From the NCBI GenBank assembly GCA_032622095.1, contig CP136066.1, positions 106,785,319-106,849,318 of the forward strand: 64,000 bases of DNA. The letters are read 5' to 3'. The DNA is from Siphonodentalium dalli (lineage: Eukaryota; Mollusca; Scaphopoda; Gadilida; Siphonodentaliidae). A model generated the notes under the pieces. The model saw only the letters and a list, made by a program, of their open reading frames with translations. It made no database searches and was not told the origin of the DNA. Below are positions 12,901 through 22,499 of this stretch, one piece after another; positions within the stretch are counted from its first letter, which is position 1, and every line of letters begins with the position of its first letter. A program made the position numbers and the translations under genes.

Positions 12901-15900
12901 CGCCAAATTCAACTGGGAAGCTTCAATCTGATCCTAGGTCTCCCATAGCAGTTGAGGCCTAAGCAGAATAAGGTTCCCATAGGGTGAATTTGGTGATGCT
13001 ACCCTCCTGATGTGTGGGATAGCATCACTAAATCCCCCCTCTGGGGACCTCATTCTGCAAATGTCAGACTCACTATTTACAGACTTGGTTCTCAGGCAAT
13101 TGCATATGGGAAATTGGCATCTTTTTATTATTTTTTTTTTTCCAAGAATACTAGAAATGAATGTGTGTATGGGGTAATTTTATGGTAAAAATTCTACAAG
13201 TTTCCATGAAATGTATTGAGTCTATCCTCCAGTGCCTCTTGAACATTATGGCCTGAACAGGCACCTATCTATATCTGAAATTGTGGATAAATTGAAGAAT
13301 GAGATTTTTAGTGTTTTTAAATTCTGGATAAAATTGTAAATAAATTTGTTATGAGGCCCTCTTTTGGGTGATAAGCGAGGTGCTTTATTTTTTATTTATT
13401 TGGCCTCAAAGATGCGAAATCTATGAATACACTTTCACATGCCAATATTTATATTGAGGTTGAAAATGATCTGAACAAAATACTAGCCCATCCAAGATTT
13501 GAATATTGGTTCAATGATTTCAAACTACGTAATCATTTTTGGCAGGAGCAACGAAAATAAAAATTGAGCACTTAATATAAATAGAAAATTGTCATGGTGG
13601 AACGGGTGTGAGTGCAATTGCACCCATTTCCTGGACTTGTGTATGTAACTATTTTTCAATTGCTAAATGCCTATATACTATTAAAATCCATGGATTATAT
13701 AATAAAGCTTAATGTCTCCGCCCTTCACAGGAACAAGAAGAAAAGAAGGATGACAGTCAGTTGATGAAGTTTGGCAACATTTTCCTCAAAAGCAAGGGTA
13801 GGTTTGTTGTTTATACAAACATTGTCAAGGCTACACTGTTGGAAATATCTGTCACTGTTTGTAGTTCAAATCTATTAACCTTGCATTTAAATAATTAAAA
13901 TAATTTTATGATTTCTTTATATCTTCCGGTTTTGGGGACAGCAGGAAGACAGCCTTTACAGGTTATGCCGTCCCCAATAACTCATTGTTTGTATTATTTG
14001 TATACATTAATTGTGTAAAAATATATGTTATATTGAGTTATGAATAAATAATCATAGTCATAGTCACCTAATACTATTTACCTTGACCTTGTAAGCCTGT
14101 GCATTTTCTTATATATGGGAGAATTGCATATATAAGAGAATGCATTGGTACTGGATATTTTATGCTGCACCAGCGCAGCTCCCGTGATGAAAGGGTTAAA
14201 CAGCATAAAGCACTGTGGCACCCCAAAGTACATATTACCAACATCATAGTTCTAAGATAGTTTTGTAAGGTACGAAAGGTCCTGATAGGGAAGAATGTTG
14301 TTTCCACACTCCCTAAAGGGATCATTCCACCCAGGTTTCTAAAAGCACCAACGATTCCAGATCTATCAGTACCGGGATGTTTTTGGTGGTGGTACCGCAG
14401 TTCCGGTGTAACAGCTTATCTTTCCCACCCTGTACACCCACCCTCCCACCACTATAAGGTAGTATTATATGAGAAAGCTTTCCAGACAGGTGTTCTTGAT
14501 TAATATCGGTTATTTTTACCCCAGAATCTATTTAGTAATGGCAGGAAGAGATACACTATCTATTAACCCTTTCATGACTGGAGCTTCTTGATATTTTTTG
14601 AACAGCCTGTGCCAATGCATTCTTTTATATATTAGTCTCCCATATCGAGCCTTGCATATATAAGAGAATACATTCCTCTAACAATATTTACATTGACCTT
14701 TTAAGCCAGTGCATTCTCTTATATGTGCGAGGTTCCATATGGGCGACTCGCATATATGAGAATGCACTAGCACAGGATCTTTAATGTTGAACCAGCACAG
14801 CTCCCGCCATGAAAGGGTTAATCCTTTACCCAACAAAGCAGCCAAAAACGCCCAAATAAAGCTTCAACAGCCTAAAATATCTTCGGTCTGTCTCAATAAC
14901 ACCAAACAAATATAGATATCATTGGAACCGGTTCATTGACCACATTGTGATGGTTACAGTTATGCCCTGTGCCAATGCATTCTCTTATATATAAGATTTT
15001 TTTAGGCCAATGCATTCTCTTATATATGCGAGGCGACCTATGGTCGACTCGCATATATAAGAGAATGCATTGGCCTAAAAAAAATCTTTTTTAACACTTT
15101 TTACCATTTTTTCTTACATTCTTTAACAATTTTATAATTGTTTCTTACATTTATTAACAATTTTTATAATATTTTTCTACATTCTTTGACAATTTTATCA
15201 TGTTTAATATGTGTTAAGCCAATGCATTCTCTTATATATGCGAGGCAACCTATGGTCGACTCGCATATATAAGAGAATGCATTGGCACAGGGCCGTTCTG
15301 TTGGGTAAAGGGTTAAATGAAACTAACTTTTATCCTTATTCTAGGAACTACTCTTACAATGGCTAGAAGTTCGAGTGTACCAGATAACTCATCTAATCAC
15401 GAATCCACTGCATCGAAATCATCTCTCATAAGAGCTAAGGTAACTACCATAAGATAATAGGAATAAAAACACATGGAGCTCAAGCATTGAAAAAGAGTGT
15501 CTGTCATTTGCAGAATGAGGTCCCCAGAGGGTGAATTTAGTGATGCTACCCCACATAGCGGGCTAGCATCACCAAATTCACCCTCTGGGAACCTCATTCT
15601 GCTGAAGTGTAAGCAGAATGAGGTCCCCAGAGGGTGAATTTGGTGATGCTAGCCCGCTATGCGGGTTAGCATCACTAAATTCACCCTCTGGGGACCTCAT
15701 TCTGCAAATGACAGACACCCTATTTCAAGACTTGATGGGGCTGCTAAGATCCAATCCATCATGATGTTCTGAGATGAAAATCATTGCAATAGCCAAAGTG
15801 GTCAATGTTTAAACCTCATTTTGGAACTGGATGCTTTTACGACTAATTGTGTACAAACTATTTGTTAGGTTATGCAAAGTCAATTTCCCTTTTCTCACAC

Positions 15901-18900
15901 CCCATGCACAAGAAGATACAGTAAATTCAGTAATGCTCTAATTAATCGACTCCTTAACCACAGCATAATTATGGGTAACTTTTCAGGATTTAGTTGGAAA
16001 TATGGCTTGTTGCCATTCATCAGAAAGCTCTCGCCGAGAGCTTTCCGATGAATGGCAACAAGCCATATGACTAAATCCTGAAAAGTTACCCATAATTCTG
16101 CTGTGGTTAAGGAGTCGATTAATTAGAGCATTACTGTATAATAACAATATGTCCCATATTGTAAAATACCGAATCAGAACAGCTTTTGCCATTGTTTTTT
16201 ATTTTGTTGGTTTACGGATCCTACTAAAAAAATCAGCAAAGTATAAAAAAAATAAAAGTTGGGCACTTATTTTATTTCCTCCGAATCTTAAACCCCATAG
16301 CAAAAAAAAATAGTAATACTTATTGAGCATCAAGAATGCCAGAATATCATATAAAACTATTTCTGACTGTAATTGGGATTAAACCTACCAGATTCACCAA
16401 TCAGAAGTAGTCTTTCTGAAAAATTGCAGCACTATTATACTTTTAGCATACTCCCCAAAAGCCTTCTTTCGCATATATTACAAACTCATGTCACAATTTG
16501 ATATGGATTACATTAAAATTTAAGATTTGTTGTTTTTTTTAATTTTATTTTCTACCTTATTTTTTGATAAAATGAAAAAACTATAATTTCAAAACCAATA
16601 TCATATTGACTTTTTCCCTCCTTTTAAACTATCTTTTAAAATAACTATCCGTAAACCAACTAGTAACAAAAAATAGCGGCCTTATGTGATTGTTATTTCT
16701 TAAAATTTGCTGAATTGTTGGCACAATTAGAAAATTAAAATCAACTTCTCAGGATTTTCTCTATCCATTTTCTCTAAATACAGTTTTCTTGATCGCAATA
16801 AGATGCATATACAATGTTTGACGATTATGTGTAGCATTGTCTGCCTCTGGTGGCAAGGACACACTGTAATAGCCCATCCAGTATTGCGAATATACACTAT
16901 TATGTGTGTTACATAAAGACGCGATCATACAGATAGGGTCAGTGTGTGTTAATAAACAATCTAACATGGCAGTCAGCTGATCGTAATGACTTTATTCTGC
17001 AGGCACATTGTTTGGTGGGATGGTTGACTGCCATGTTACACTGTTTATGAATGCATACTCACTCTTGCTGCATGTCACACTGGTAGATCAACTAATAGTA
17101 TTGGTGTGGCATAGTAGTTATTAAAAGTTAAAACACAATTTAGAATGAAACAAAATATTTGAGAATGTTTGCATTTGCAAACAACGTTAACTAACATAAC
17201 TATGACATTTTAATATTTGGTGAACAAAACTGACGATTTAGCTTCACAAGTTCTAATAATACTTCAAACTCTTTCAAAACCCTCATTCTGAATAGGTCGA
17301 CGACATTAAAGCATGTGGCCGCCCACATTTCCGCATTCACCAGAATCGTTGACACATGCAGCATGGAGATATTGACATCTATATATGATGTTGTTTTTTC
17401 GTGGCATCAAATATTTTGCTATCAACCAATGTAAAAGCGGTCCAGTGGCACCCGATCCGCATCACCAGGGTATTCCTACATAGTATATAACATTTAACGA
17501 TGCCAGTGGCATAACTATATTTTTGCTTGCATATGTTGTGCAGGGGAAAAGATCCTATTTATAACCTTTGGGAAATATGTTCGATTTCTTTGACCCATCA
17601 TTTTTAAATTTGGTCGATTTTCTTCTAAGATGGTAAACAAGACATACAAAGTTGGCCAAATTGGACATACAAGTTAAATGTTATAAGCAATTGGAAATCG
17701 TTACAGACAGACAGACATTGTGTTATATATATATTGTATATTTAAAGACATGTTCTCATTACGAGAATTTGTTCGCCGTATGTTATGAAAAATGCTAAAC
17801 GGCAGATTCATATGTCATTAAAAGCTTTCACGTTTTATTCATTTTTAGCAAAGAGGGTCCTTCCTGTCGAGAGGAACAGATGCTTTGTCTAAGCTATCAG
17901 ATGTAGCTAAACCTAGTGCTAATCCCAATGCTCCAAGGCATTCAAACAACTTTGTTTTCAAGGCTTCATCACCAGGGAAAGAGAAGAAAGACACACAGGT
18001 TAGTCGGTATAATACTATTATGTTATCTCGCGATTCTGGACAGCGTTTCTTGAGCACGAGTGATCTTTTGACTCAAAGTTATAAAAAAGGTAAATAAGAT
18101 AAAACAGGCTCTTTAGAAAGTCCATATCTAATCTGATCTAACCATAAAAATCTCCATTGAATGAGCTCATAGCTTTTATCTCATTATTTTCAATTAAATA
18201 AAGATACATGATAGATTCTCAAACATATGTTTGGGTCTCTGTTCCCTATAGTTCAACATGCTATGGTAGGATATGGCTTGGAAGTAGGAAATTATGCTTG
18301 TTCCTTGTTTAAGTACTTCTCCTGAATATTCCTTAAAATGCAATCTCACGCCTATCATCAATCTCACTGTATGTTTTAGGATAACATTTTCATTGTTATA
18401 AGAAATAACTCTTGTTTTGATTAAGGTTATTCATTAGCACGTTATAGTAAATTAGCTTCAAACTTTTCGGTTGTAACTCATAACCTTAATTTAAACAAGT
18501 TATTTCTAATAATTTAATCCCAGTATGAGTCAAAAATGTCTAGTTTTCACCATGATATCTCCTTAAAATTAAAAATTACCTTCCGATAAAAAAATTTGTG
18601 TTTGGAACAAACAACTGACAATCACGCATCCAGTTGAAGAGAAACTTGATTTCCATCAGTTTGATTGGTCTGGTTATTTGAAACCAACAATGCTGGCATT
18701 GTTCCAATCATATAGTAATGCCCTAAATAACCACAGCAGAATTATGAGTAATTTTTCAGGATTTAGTTGGAAATATGGTTTGTTGCCATTCATCGGAAAG
18801 TTCTCACTGAGAGCTTTCCGATGAATGGCAATAAGCCATATTTTCGACTAAATCCTGAAAAATTACCCATACCGGTAATTCTGCTGTGGTTAAGGAGTCA

Positions 18901-19659
18901 ATTATTTAGGGTATTAACTGTATTACTGTATCTGCAGCTGCTGTCAAGCACACCTGTGCTTCTGGAAGAGTGACCAACACAGATGAAGGTTTAACCTCTT
19001 CCCTACTATAACGTCTGTAAACAATTATGGACGTAAAAGTGCACTTTTGTTCATAACTGGAACTCGGAGATTAAGTGCATCAGAATAACTGCATCTCAAA
19101 GTTTCAAACGGTGTATGATATTCCACGATTGTGAACGATAATGGCCTTTCAACTGAGTCAGTTTTATGAATCTTGTGATATTCCTGTTATCTTTTTCCAC
19201 TGGAAAATGGCAATTATGTCTAGAAGCCCAGCACACGACACCATAACGTGATTTAGCAGTGAAGAGGTTAATATCAAGAAAAAAACCTTAATTGCTATTT
19301 AAGTGATAACCAATTGTTTTAATGTTTTCCCTGAATTGACAGCTTATGATTATCTAGATATCATATTTCCGTGTACCAAAATGGGAGAATAGAAGTGATT
19401 GCTCTATGTTTACATTCTTCTATGTGGCTATGCCATCATAAATTCCTTTGCACACTGGCATATTTCACTCAAACAAGCATATTTAGCAGTCATTTGACAT
19501 ATTTGTTGTTTTCTTTTTATCCAGGAATTTGCGAAGCCAGATAAACCTGATAACCCAAAGCTACATAGAACCAGCAGTCTTAAGCCTCCAGCCAAGAAAC
19601 CAAGGTTAACGGAACGAAGCAATTCTATGCCCGAAAAGTCGATATTCAATTATTTCTGA
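3984..19659 (+). CDS. CLSPN: Claspin, C-terminal part (nine exons, 5' end outside window)
   Basis: Claspin is the replication-fork mediator that lets ATR activate CHK1 and supports fork speed; it acts in the nucleus with the fork-protection complex. Exons: 3984-4208, 6138-6181, 6659-6788, 9511-9632, 12174-12298, 13731-13797, 15345-15439, 17849-17998, 19525-19659, all with AG/GT borders and compatible phases, giving about 363 residues. Human claspin is about 1,340 aa, so the CHK1-binding repeats and N-terminus lie upstream. Diagnostic segments are FVDEEAELSGSECGSDEDFD, then LLLQEKYLMDGDLHSDG with RMRTFKWKDM, then NPNAPRHSNNFVFKASSP, and the C-terminal end KSIFNYF. All match the conserved claspin C-terminus. 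Exons 1 and 3 are strongly acidic, like the acidic patch reported to bind CDC7 in vertebrates (inference). The first exon begins with the last base of a split codon, so at least one exon precedes it. Confidence 0.95.
4209..5039. other. Claspin intron, nothing further recognised
   Basis: AT-rich intron sequence between the first two claspin exons seen. Short ORFs on the minus strand have no recognisable similarity. Confidence 0.6.
5040..6080. repeat. Degenerate tandem array, ~170-204 bp units
   Basis: Units contain 'gtccgtccgtccg', 'ggtttccggatgataact', 'aatttggtatgtg' and 'cagagttatgcccctttt' in that order. Two adjacent units (about 5189-5392 and 5393-5596) are nearly identical with a ~204 bp period; later units are more diverged. 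The layout is like other arrays in this window (7.7, 21.9, 28.8 and 33.0 kb). It lies wholly inside a claspin intron. Confidence 0.85.
7322..7582 (+). other. Unidentified 87-codon open frame in a claspin intron
   Basis: The frame is open from just after the TAA before 7322 to a TGA at 7580-7582. Its composition looks coding: it runs through KELEKHPEEIHQIMILKPG and DDRTYETVLMKKENQLSFL. It has no upstream ATG in frame; the first internal ATG leaves only about 52 residues. I do not recognise the family. It cannot be a claspin exon in the normal transcript, because the flanking exons join residues contiguous in human claspin. A decayed gene copy or transposon coding fragment is the likeliest reading. 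Confidence 0.3.
7690..8560. repeat. Degenerate tandem array, ~140-178 bp units
   Basis: About five units. Each has 'cagagttatggcccttgttt', 'acatttcagcttgtaact', 'ttggtatggtgatagc' and 'ggatacccacttac'. Spacing between 'agttatggccctt' cores is roughly 174, 178, 160 and 142 bp. It is a separate sequence family from the 5 kb array but shares the same core phrase. It lies in a claspin intron. Confidence 0.85.
8942..9120. mobile_element. TTAA-type palindromic MITE (family A)
   Basis: Bounded by ttaag and ttaa with ends tccttccatgac / gtcatggaatgg. One hairpin, 'ccaatgcattctcttatata' and its complement, surrounds a tctcccatagggag centre. The second hairpin is collapsed to 'cagtgcactgg'. Confidence 0.8.
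9645..10209. mobile_element. hAT-type non-autonomous transposon beside a splice donor
   Basis: Ends 'cagggtccgcgctg' and 'cagcgcgaaccctg', with subterminal 'tttgccaaat' repeats. A perfect 8-bp target duplication, gcttagtc, is at 9637-9644 and 10210-10217, as hAT elements make. The donor GT of the claspin exon is 9633-9634, so the duplication starts at intron position +5. No transposase ORF is present (565 bp). Confidence 0.88.
10242..10506. mobile_element. TTAA-flanked double-palindrome MITE (family A, near full length)
   Basis: Perfect TTAA at both ends, with termini cccttccatgactggagct and agctcccgtcatgaaaggg. Two separate ~70-bp palindromes lie inside: one centred on ctcccatagggat, the other on ctccctatgggag, joined by 'taacttgactttgtaag'. 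A TTAA duplication with CCC...GGG ends is the piggyBac signature, so I infer a piggyBac-mobilised MITE. Confidence 0.85.
10860..10985. mobile_element. Family A MITE, left-truncated
   Basis: Retains one shortened palindrome ('ccaatgtattctcttatata') and the right end gtcatggaaggg + ttaa. The left terminus is missing. Confidence 0.7.
11319..11551. mobile_element. TTAA-flanked MITE with different ends but the family A palindrome
   Basis: TTAA at 11319-11322 and 11548-11551. The termini are ccctttgagtgccagg / cctggcactcaaaggg, unlike the catgac ends of family A. Inside is the same palindrome, 'tgccaatgcattctcttgta', with a gaccataggtc centre. So the hairpin module recurs within unrelated ends. 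Confidence 0.85.
12379..12606. mobile_element. TTAA-flanked MITE (tatactgaat family)
   Basis: Ends ttaacccattctatactga and ctatatagaaaggtttaa. An inner inverted repeat is aaatgttcagataataagtt / aacttagtatctgaacattt. Relatives are at 53795-54062 and, diverged, 62750-63012. Confidence 0.75.
12719..13082. mobile_element. Inverted-repeat element (family C)
   Basis: Outer arms ctgtaaatagtgtgtctgac / gtcagactcactatttacag. The inside holds 'aaggttcccatagggtgaat' with an inverted mate 'ccctctggggacctcattct'. The family recurs at 15497-15718 and 28012-28365. No target duplication is clear. Confidence 0.75.
14065..14201. mobile_element. Family A MITE, left-truncated
   Basis: Contains a shortened palindrome near 14100-14148 and the standard right end 'cagctcccgtgatgaaaggg' followed by TTAA. 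The left end is absent. Confidence 0.7.
14563..14821. mobile_element. TTAA-flanked double-palindrome MITE (family A)
   Basis: TTAA at 14563-14566 and 14818-14821. Ends ccctttcatgactggagctt / 'cccgccatgaaaggg'. Two palindromic cores are separated by 'ttgaccttttaagc'. Its right TTAA doubles as the left TTAA of the next element. Confidence 0.85.
14818..15316. mobile_element. TTAA-flanked MITE (ccaaca ends) with three copies of the palindrome arm
   Basis: Ends ttaatcctttacccaaca and tgttgggtaaagggttaa. The right half contains two full palindromes with gacctatggtc-type centres, plus a lone arm before 15000. The terminal sequence is unrelated to family A, so the palindrome has moved between ends here too. 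The right TTAA lies 28 bp upstream of the claspin exon at 15345. Confidence 0.82.
15497..15718. mobile_element. Palindrome of palindromes (family C)
   Basis: Outer arms gtgtctgtcatttgcagaat / attctgcaaatgacagacac. Each half is itself a hairpin: 'gaggtccccagagggtgaat' pairs with 'attcaccctctgggaacctc'. The centre is gctgaagtgtaagc. It begins 58 bp after a claspin exon. Confidence 0.82.
15928..16136. mobile_element. Near-perfect 209-bp palindrome (family B MITE)
   Basis: Left arm 'cagtaatgctctaattaatc' ... right arm 'gattaattagagcattactg'. The centre is aagctctcgccgagagctt. Sister copies are at 18712, 39298 and 48711; the last two are flanked by TA, so Tc1/mariner-like mobilisation is likely. 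Almost the whole element can fold into one hairpin. Confidence 0.85.
16188..16680. mobile_element. Diverged inverted-repeat element
   Basis: Ends 'ttttgttggtttacggat' near 16196 and 'atccgtaaaccaactagt' near 16645 form a clear inverted pair with an AT-rich interior. Exact boundaries and class are not certain. Confidence 0.55.
16681..17848. other. Claspin intron, no gene seen
   Basis: AT-rich intron. An inverted pair, catggcagtcagc (about 16965) and ggttgactgccatg (about 17023), suggests another small decayed element. Nothing else can be supported. Confidence 0.5.
18712..18924. mobile_element. Family B palindromic MITE, diverged ends
   Basis: Contains the paired arms 'ccacagcagaattatgagta' and 'taattctgctgtggttaagg' about a central aaagttctcactgagagcttt. 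The left arm has lost the segment that reads 'aattaatcgactcc' in other copies. Confidence 0.8.
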
Positions 19660-19755
19660 TCTCTTTAATCATTTAGTATATCCCCCCCCCACAATCATCA
19701 TGAGATGTGCAAAACCCCAGAAATTGTCTACAGTTGAATGACATGGTGTGTAAAT

Positions 19756-19761
19756 AATAAA
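19756..19761 (+). promoter_or_regulatory. Candidate claspin poly(A) signal
   Basis: AATAAA lies 97 bp after the claspin stop codon and is the first canonical signal. A second AATAAA near 20730 would give a longer 3' UTR that includes the 20.1-20.5 kb transposon. The choice cannot be settled from sequence. Confidence 0.5.
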
Positions 19762-20102
19762 ATTAATTGTTTATGTCAGCAAAGAGGCAGTAACTCTGTT
19801 TAACAACATTTAATAGCAAATATCATATGTTCTGTAGATTATGTTGCAGTTTCATGAAGAATGAAGAGAGTATTATTCAGCGGTTTTCACACATTGAAAT
19901 AATGCATGATAACATATTCATAACTATGCTCATTTAGTGTGGTTGTCATGAATTGTTTGTCAATATATCAACAATGTATCACTAAAAATCATCAATCCGT
20001 ACATTATTATTCTTGTTCTATATTTTTTATCATTTATGGAGAATATAATGAATATTTAGTACAGAAAGGGATATACAGCTTTTTCAAGTTGAAAGCATTG
20101 AA

Positions 20103-20482
20103 TTAAAGGTACTCAATCTGATCAGATGCTCCCAAATTACTATTTCTTTGGCTTTGGGGGTAAAAAATATTTGATTCTAGTCAAGGAACCTACCCATCAA
20201 AGCTCAGAGTGATCAGATATTGATTTTTGAAGTTTGTTATTTCAATTGTTTGTGGTTATTATTACCACTTGATTTTAGAGTTATCCATCTTCATCTGCAA
20301 GACAGTCTGTTTGACTATGTGTTTCTGGCCCACAAACAGTTGAAATAACAAACTTCAAAAATCGATATCTGATCACTCTGAGCTTTGATGGGTGGGTTCC
20401 TCGACTCGAATAAAATATTTTTTTACCGAGAAGCCAAAGAAATAGTAATTTAGGAACATCTGATCGGATTGAGTACATTTAA
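20103..20482. mobile_element. TTAA-flanked inverted-repeat element (family D)
   Basis: TTAA at 20103-20106 and 20479-20482. Ends aggtactcaatctgatc / gatcggattgagtacat. Long inverted arms include 'aaagaaatagtaatt' and 'atctgatcactctgagcttt'. A second copy is at 61601-61957 and a fragment near 62350-62510. Confidence 0.85.
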
Positions 20483-20804
20483 GTTTAACTGAATTTTAAT
20501 TGTTTTAGGCATGCAAAAGCTTTACAAAAGATAGTAAAAATGGTTTCTGTTTATGTGTTTGGATTTTTAATAATTGTTTGATTCTCTTTGCACCTGTCTG
20601 TTATCATTCCATTGTGTGAAGTTCATTTATTCAGGATTAGTAATTAGCATCTGTAATTAGCATCTGCATGTTCATTGAATATGATTCATCATTTTTACTG
20701 TGCATGGTCATTATTTATCATTTAATATGGAATAAATTCTTAATATATTAATTTTGATATTTTTACATTTCTACCTGGCTCTGCTGACAGTCATGTTCCT
20801 GACA

Positions 20805-20892
20805 GGTAGGGTGCGCTCTGGCCCCAAGTTTAACTTTTGCCAAATGAAAATATTTTTTGCCAAATTTTCATAGAATTTGCCAAATGATATCT
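20805..20892. mobile_element. One-ended hAT-like remnant
   Basis: Begins 'tagggtgcgctctggcc' and continues with three 'tttgccaaat' subterminal repeats like those of the 9645-10209 element. No matching right end was found, so it is probably truncated. Confidence 0.5.
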
Positions 20893-21261
20893 GGCCGAAA
20901 TTAAACAATTTATAGAACATTGATTCTTATGTGTTGGACAAAGGCTTCTGTTTTAGACATTTAATGTGATGTTTTACTCACCATTGCAGTTATCTATAGA
21001 TTGGAATAAATTTACATCAAGGGCCAATATATACATAGCCTGTGTGTAACAATAAATCCTGTTCGATGCTTGATCAACTGCCAATTGGGTAATACTTTTT
21101 GTATCCCAGTAAAACACACCATAACACAAACCGACATCTCATAGATGACTAAATGTGGTAGATAAAATAACAGCATGTTTTTTGAGTGCACAGCCATAGA
21201 CTAATCAGTTGATAATTCTCAGGTAAAATATTACCTCACTGCATGGTATGATAGGTTTCAG

Positions 21262-21495
21262 AAAAAAAATTCAGCTGAATTTGCAGAAATTAATAAAGAC
21301 AAGACAGTCAAAGACTGTGGGGATGCTCACCAGACTGCAAAGACTGATAAGACTGGGACTTTGGAGACCACAACAGTCAGAACTTTTCATAATCACTTTA
21401 AAAGAAGTAGATCTAAGCAGGATATGTGGCTAGAGAGGCTTCATGAATGTAGATCAGTGAATATCAAATTACCAAATCAACAAAATCTACCTTGA
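21262..21495 (+). other. Orphan terminal-exon-like open frame
   Basis: A tttcag acceptor at 21256-21261 is followed by a 77-residue open frame ending in TGA at 21493-21495. It includes SAEFAEINKDKTVKDCGDAH and RSRSKQDMWLERLHECRSV. The phase (0) would fit a join to claspin exons ending at 12298, 15439 or 17998. I recognise no domain. It may be an alternative claspin 3' exon, the end of a decayed transposon gene, or chance. Confidence 0.3.
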
Positions 21496-21879
21496 AATTA
21501 CCAAATCTAACTTGAAATTACCAACTGTACACTAGTGATCACCCCCTCCTCCAGCTCAAGAAGTCCCCTCTCGCCCGGGCTCCAGACTCCCAAGTCTTAG
21601 GTTGAAATTTCACAACCGACATCTCAAACTTTCTCAATTGTTGGAAATTTTCAATCTCACAAGCGCTTTATATAAAACCATTTAGACATGTTTAAAGCCC
21701 AATTATCCATGGATCCAAAAACACTATATGTATGTCAGATTAATCAGTCAGGTAGTTCCAAGGTAGACGTTTTAATTAATTTTGTATTTTAATGATTTTT
21801 TAGACACAAAAGTCTTAGTCCCCATAGTCCCATCATTTCTTAACGGGTTGACTTCATGTTAACAGATCTGAATCTCAGT

Positions 21880-22430
21880 CACTAAAGGATCTTCCATACC
21901 ATATGGTCCAACCTCTCTTGAGAAGACATTATAAGTATTACTATAGAGACATACAGTTATGTCCCTGGTCCCACCCTATTTAACCTGGTGACCCCATATG
22001 CATAAATTTGAATCCCAGACACCAAAGAACCCTTCATACTAAATATCAGTAAAATAAACCTGACTCTGTGTAAAGGAAGCATATTAAGAGGAAAACTGTC
22101 CTTTGCTTGGCCCCTATTTGACCAGGATGACCCCATTTGAACAAATCTGAACTACAGTCACCAAAGGACCCTTCATACCAAATATGAACCAATTCAACCT
22201 GATGGTACACGAGAAGTCGTTTTTAAGAATTACTATGGAGGGCAAGAGTTATGGCCCTGGCTTCACAACCATTTGACAGAGTGACCTCATTTGAACAAAT
22301 CTGAATGTGAGTCACCTAGGGAACTTCCACACCAAATATGAACCCTTTCAGTCTTATGATCTAGAGAAGATGGTCAAAGAATTGTTGAGAGATGGACAGA
22401 CAGGTGACAGATGAGAAGTGATGACTATAG
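21880..22430 (+). repeat. Tandem repeat block with terminal-hairpin remnant
   Basis: Units with 'gaacaaatctgaatgtgagt', 'cataccaaatatgaacc', 'aagaattactatggag' and 'agttatggccctggcttc', as in the 28.8-29.6 kb array. It ends in 'gtgatgactatagcttcttc', a decayed form of the hairpin that closes the 29.6 kb copy. Such repeats resemble the tandem cores of mollusc 'pearl'/HINE elements (inference). Confidence 0.75.
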
Positions 22431-22499
22431 CTTCTTCTCATGTGAGATTCAAATTTACATTTCATTGGTAACTTTTATTATGTTTGCAAAATATATTAA

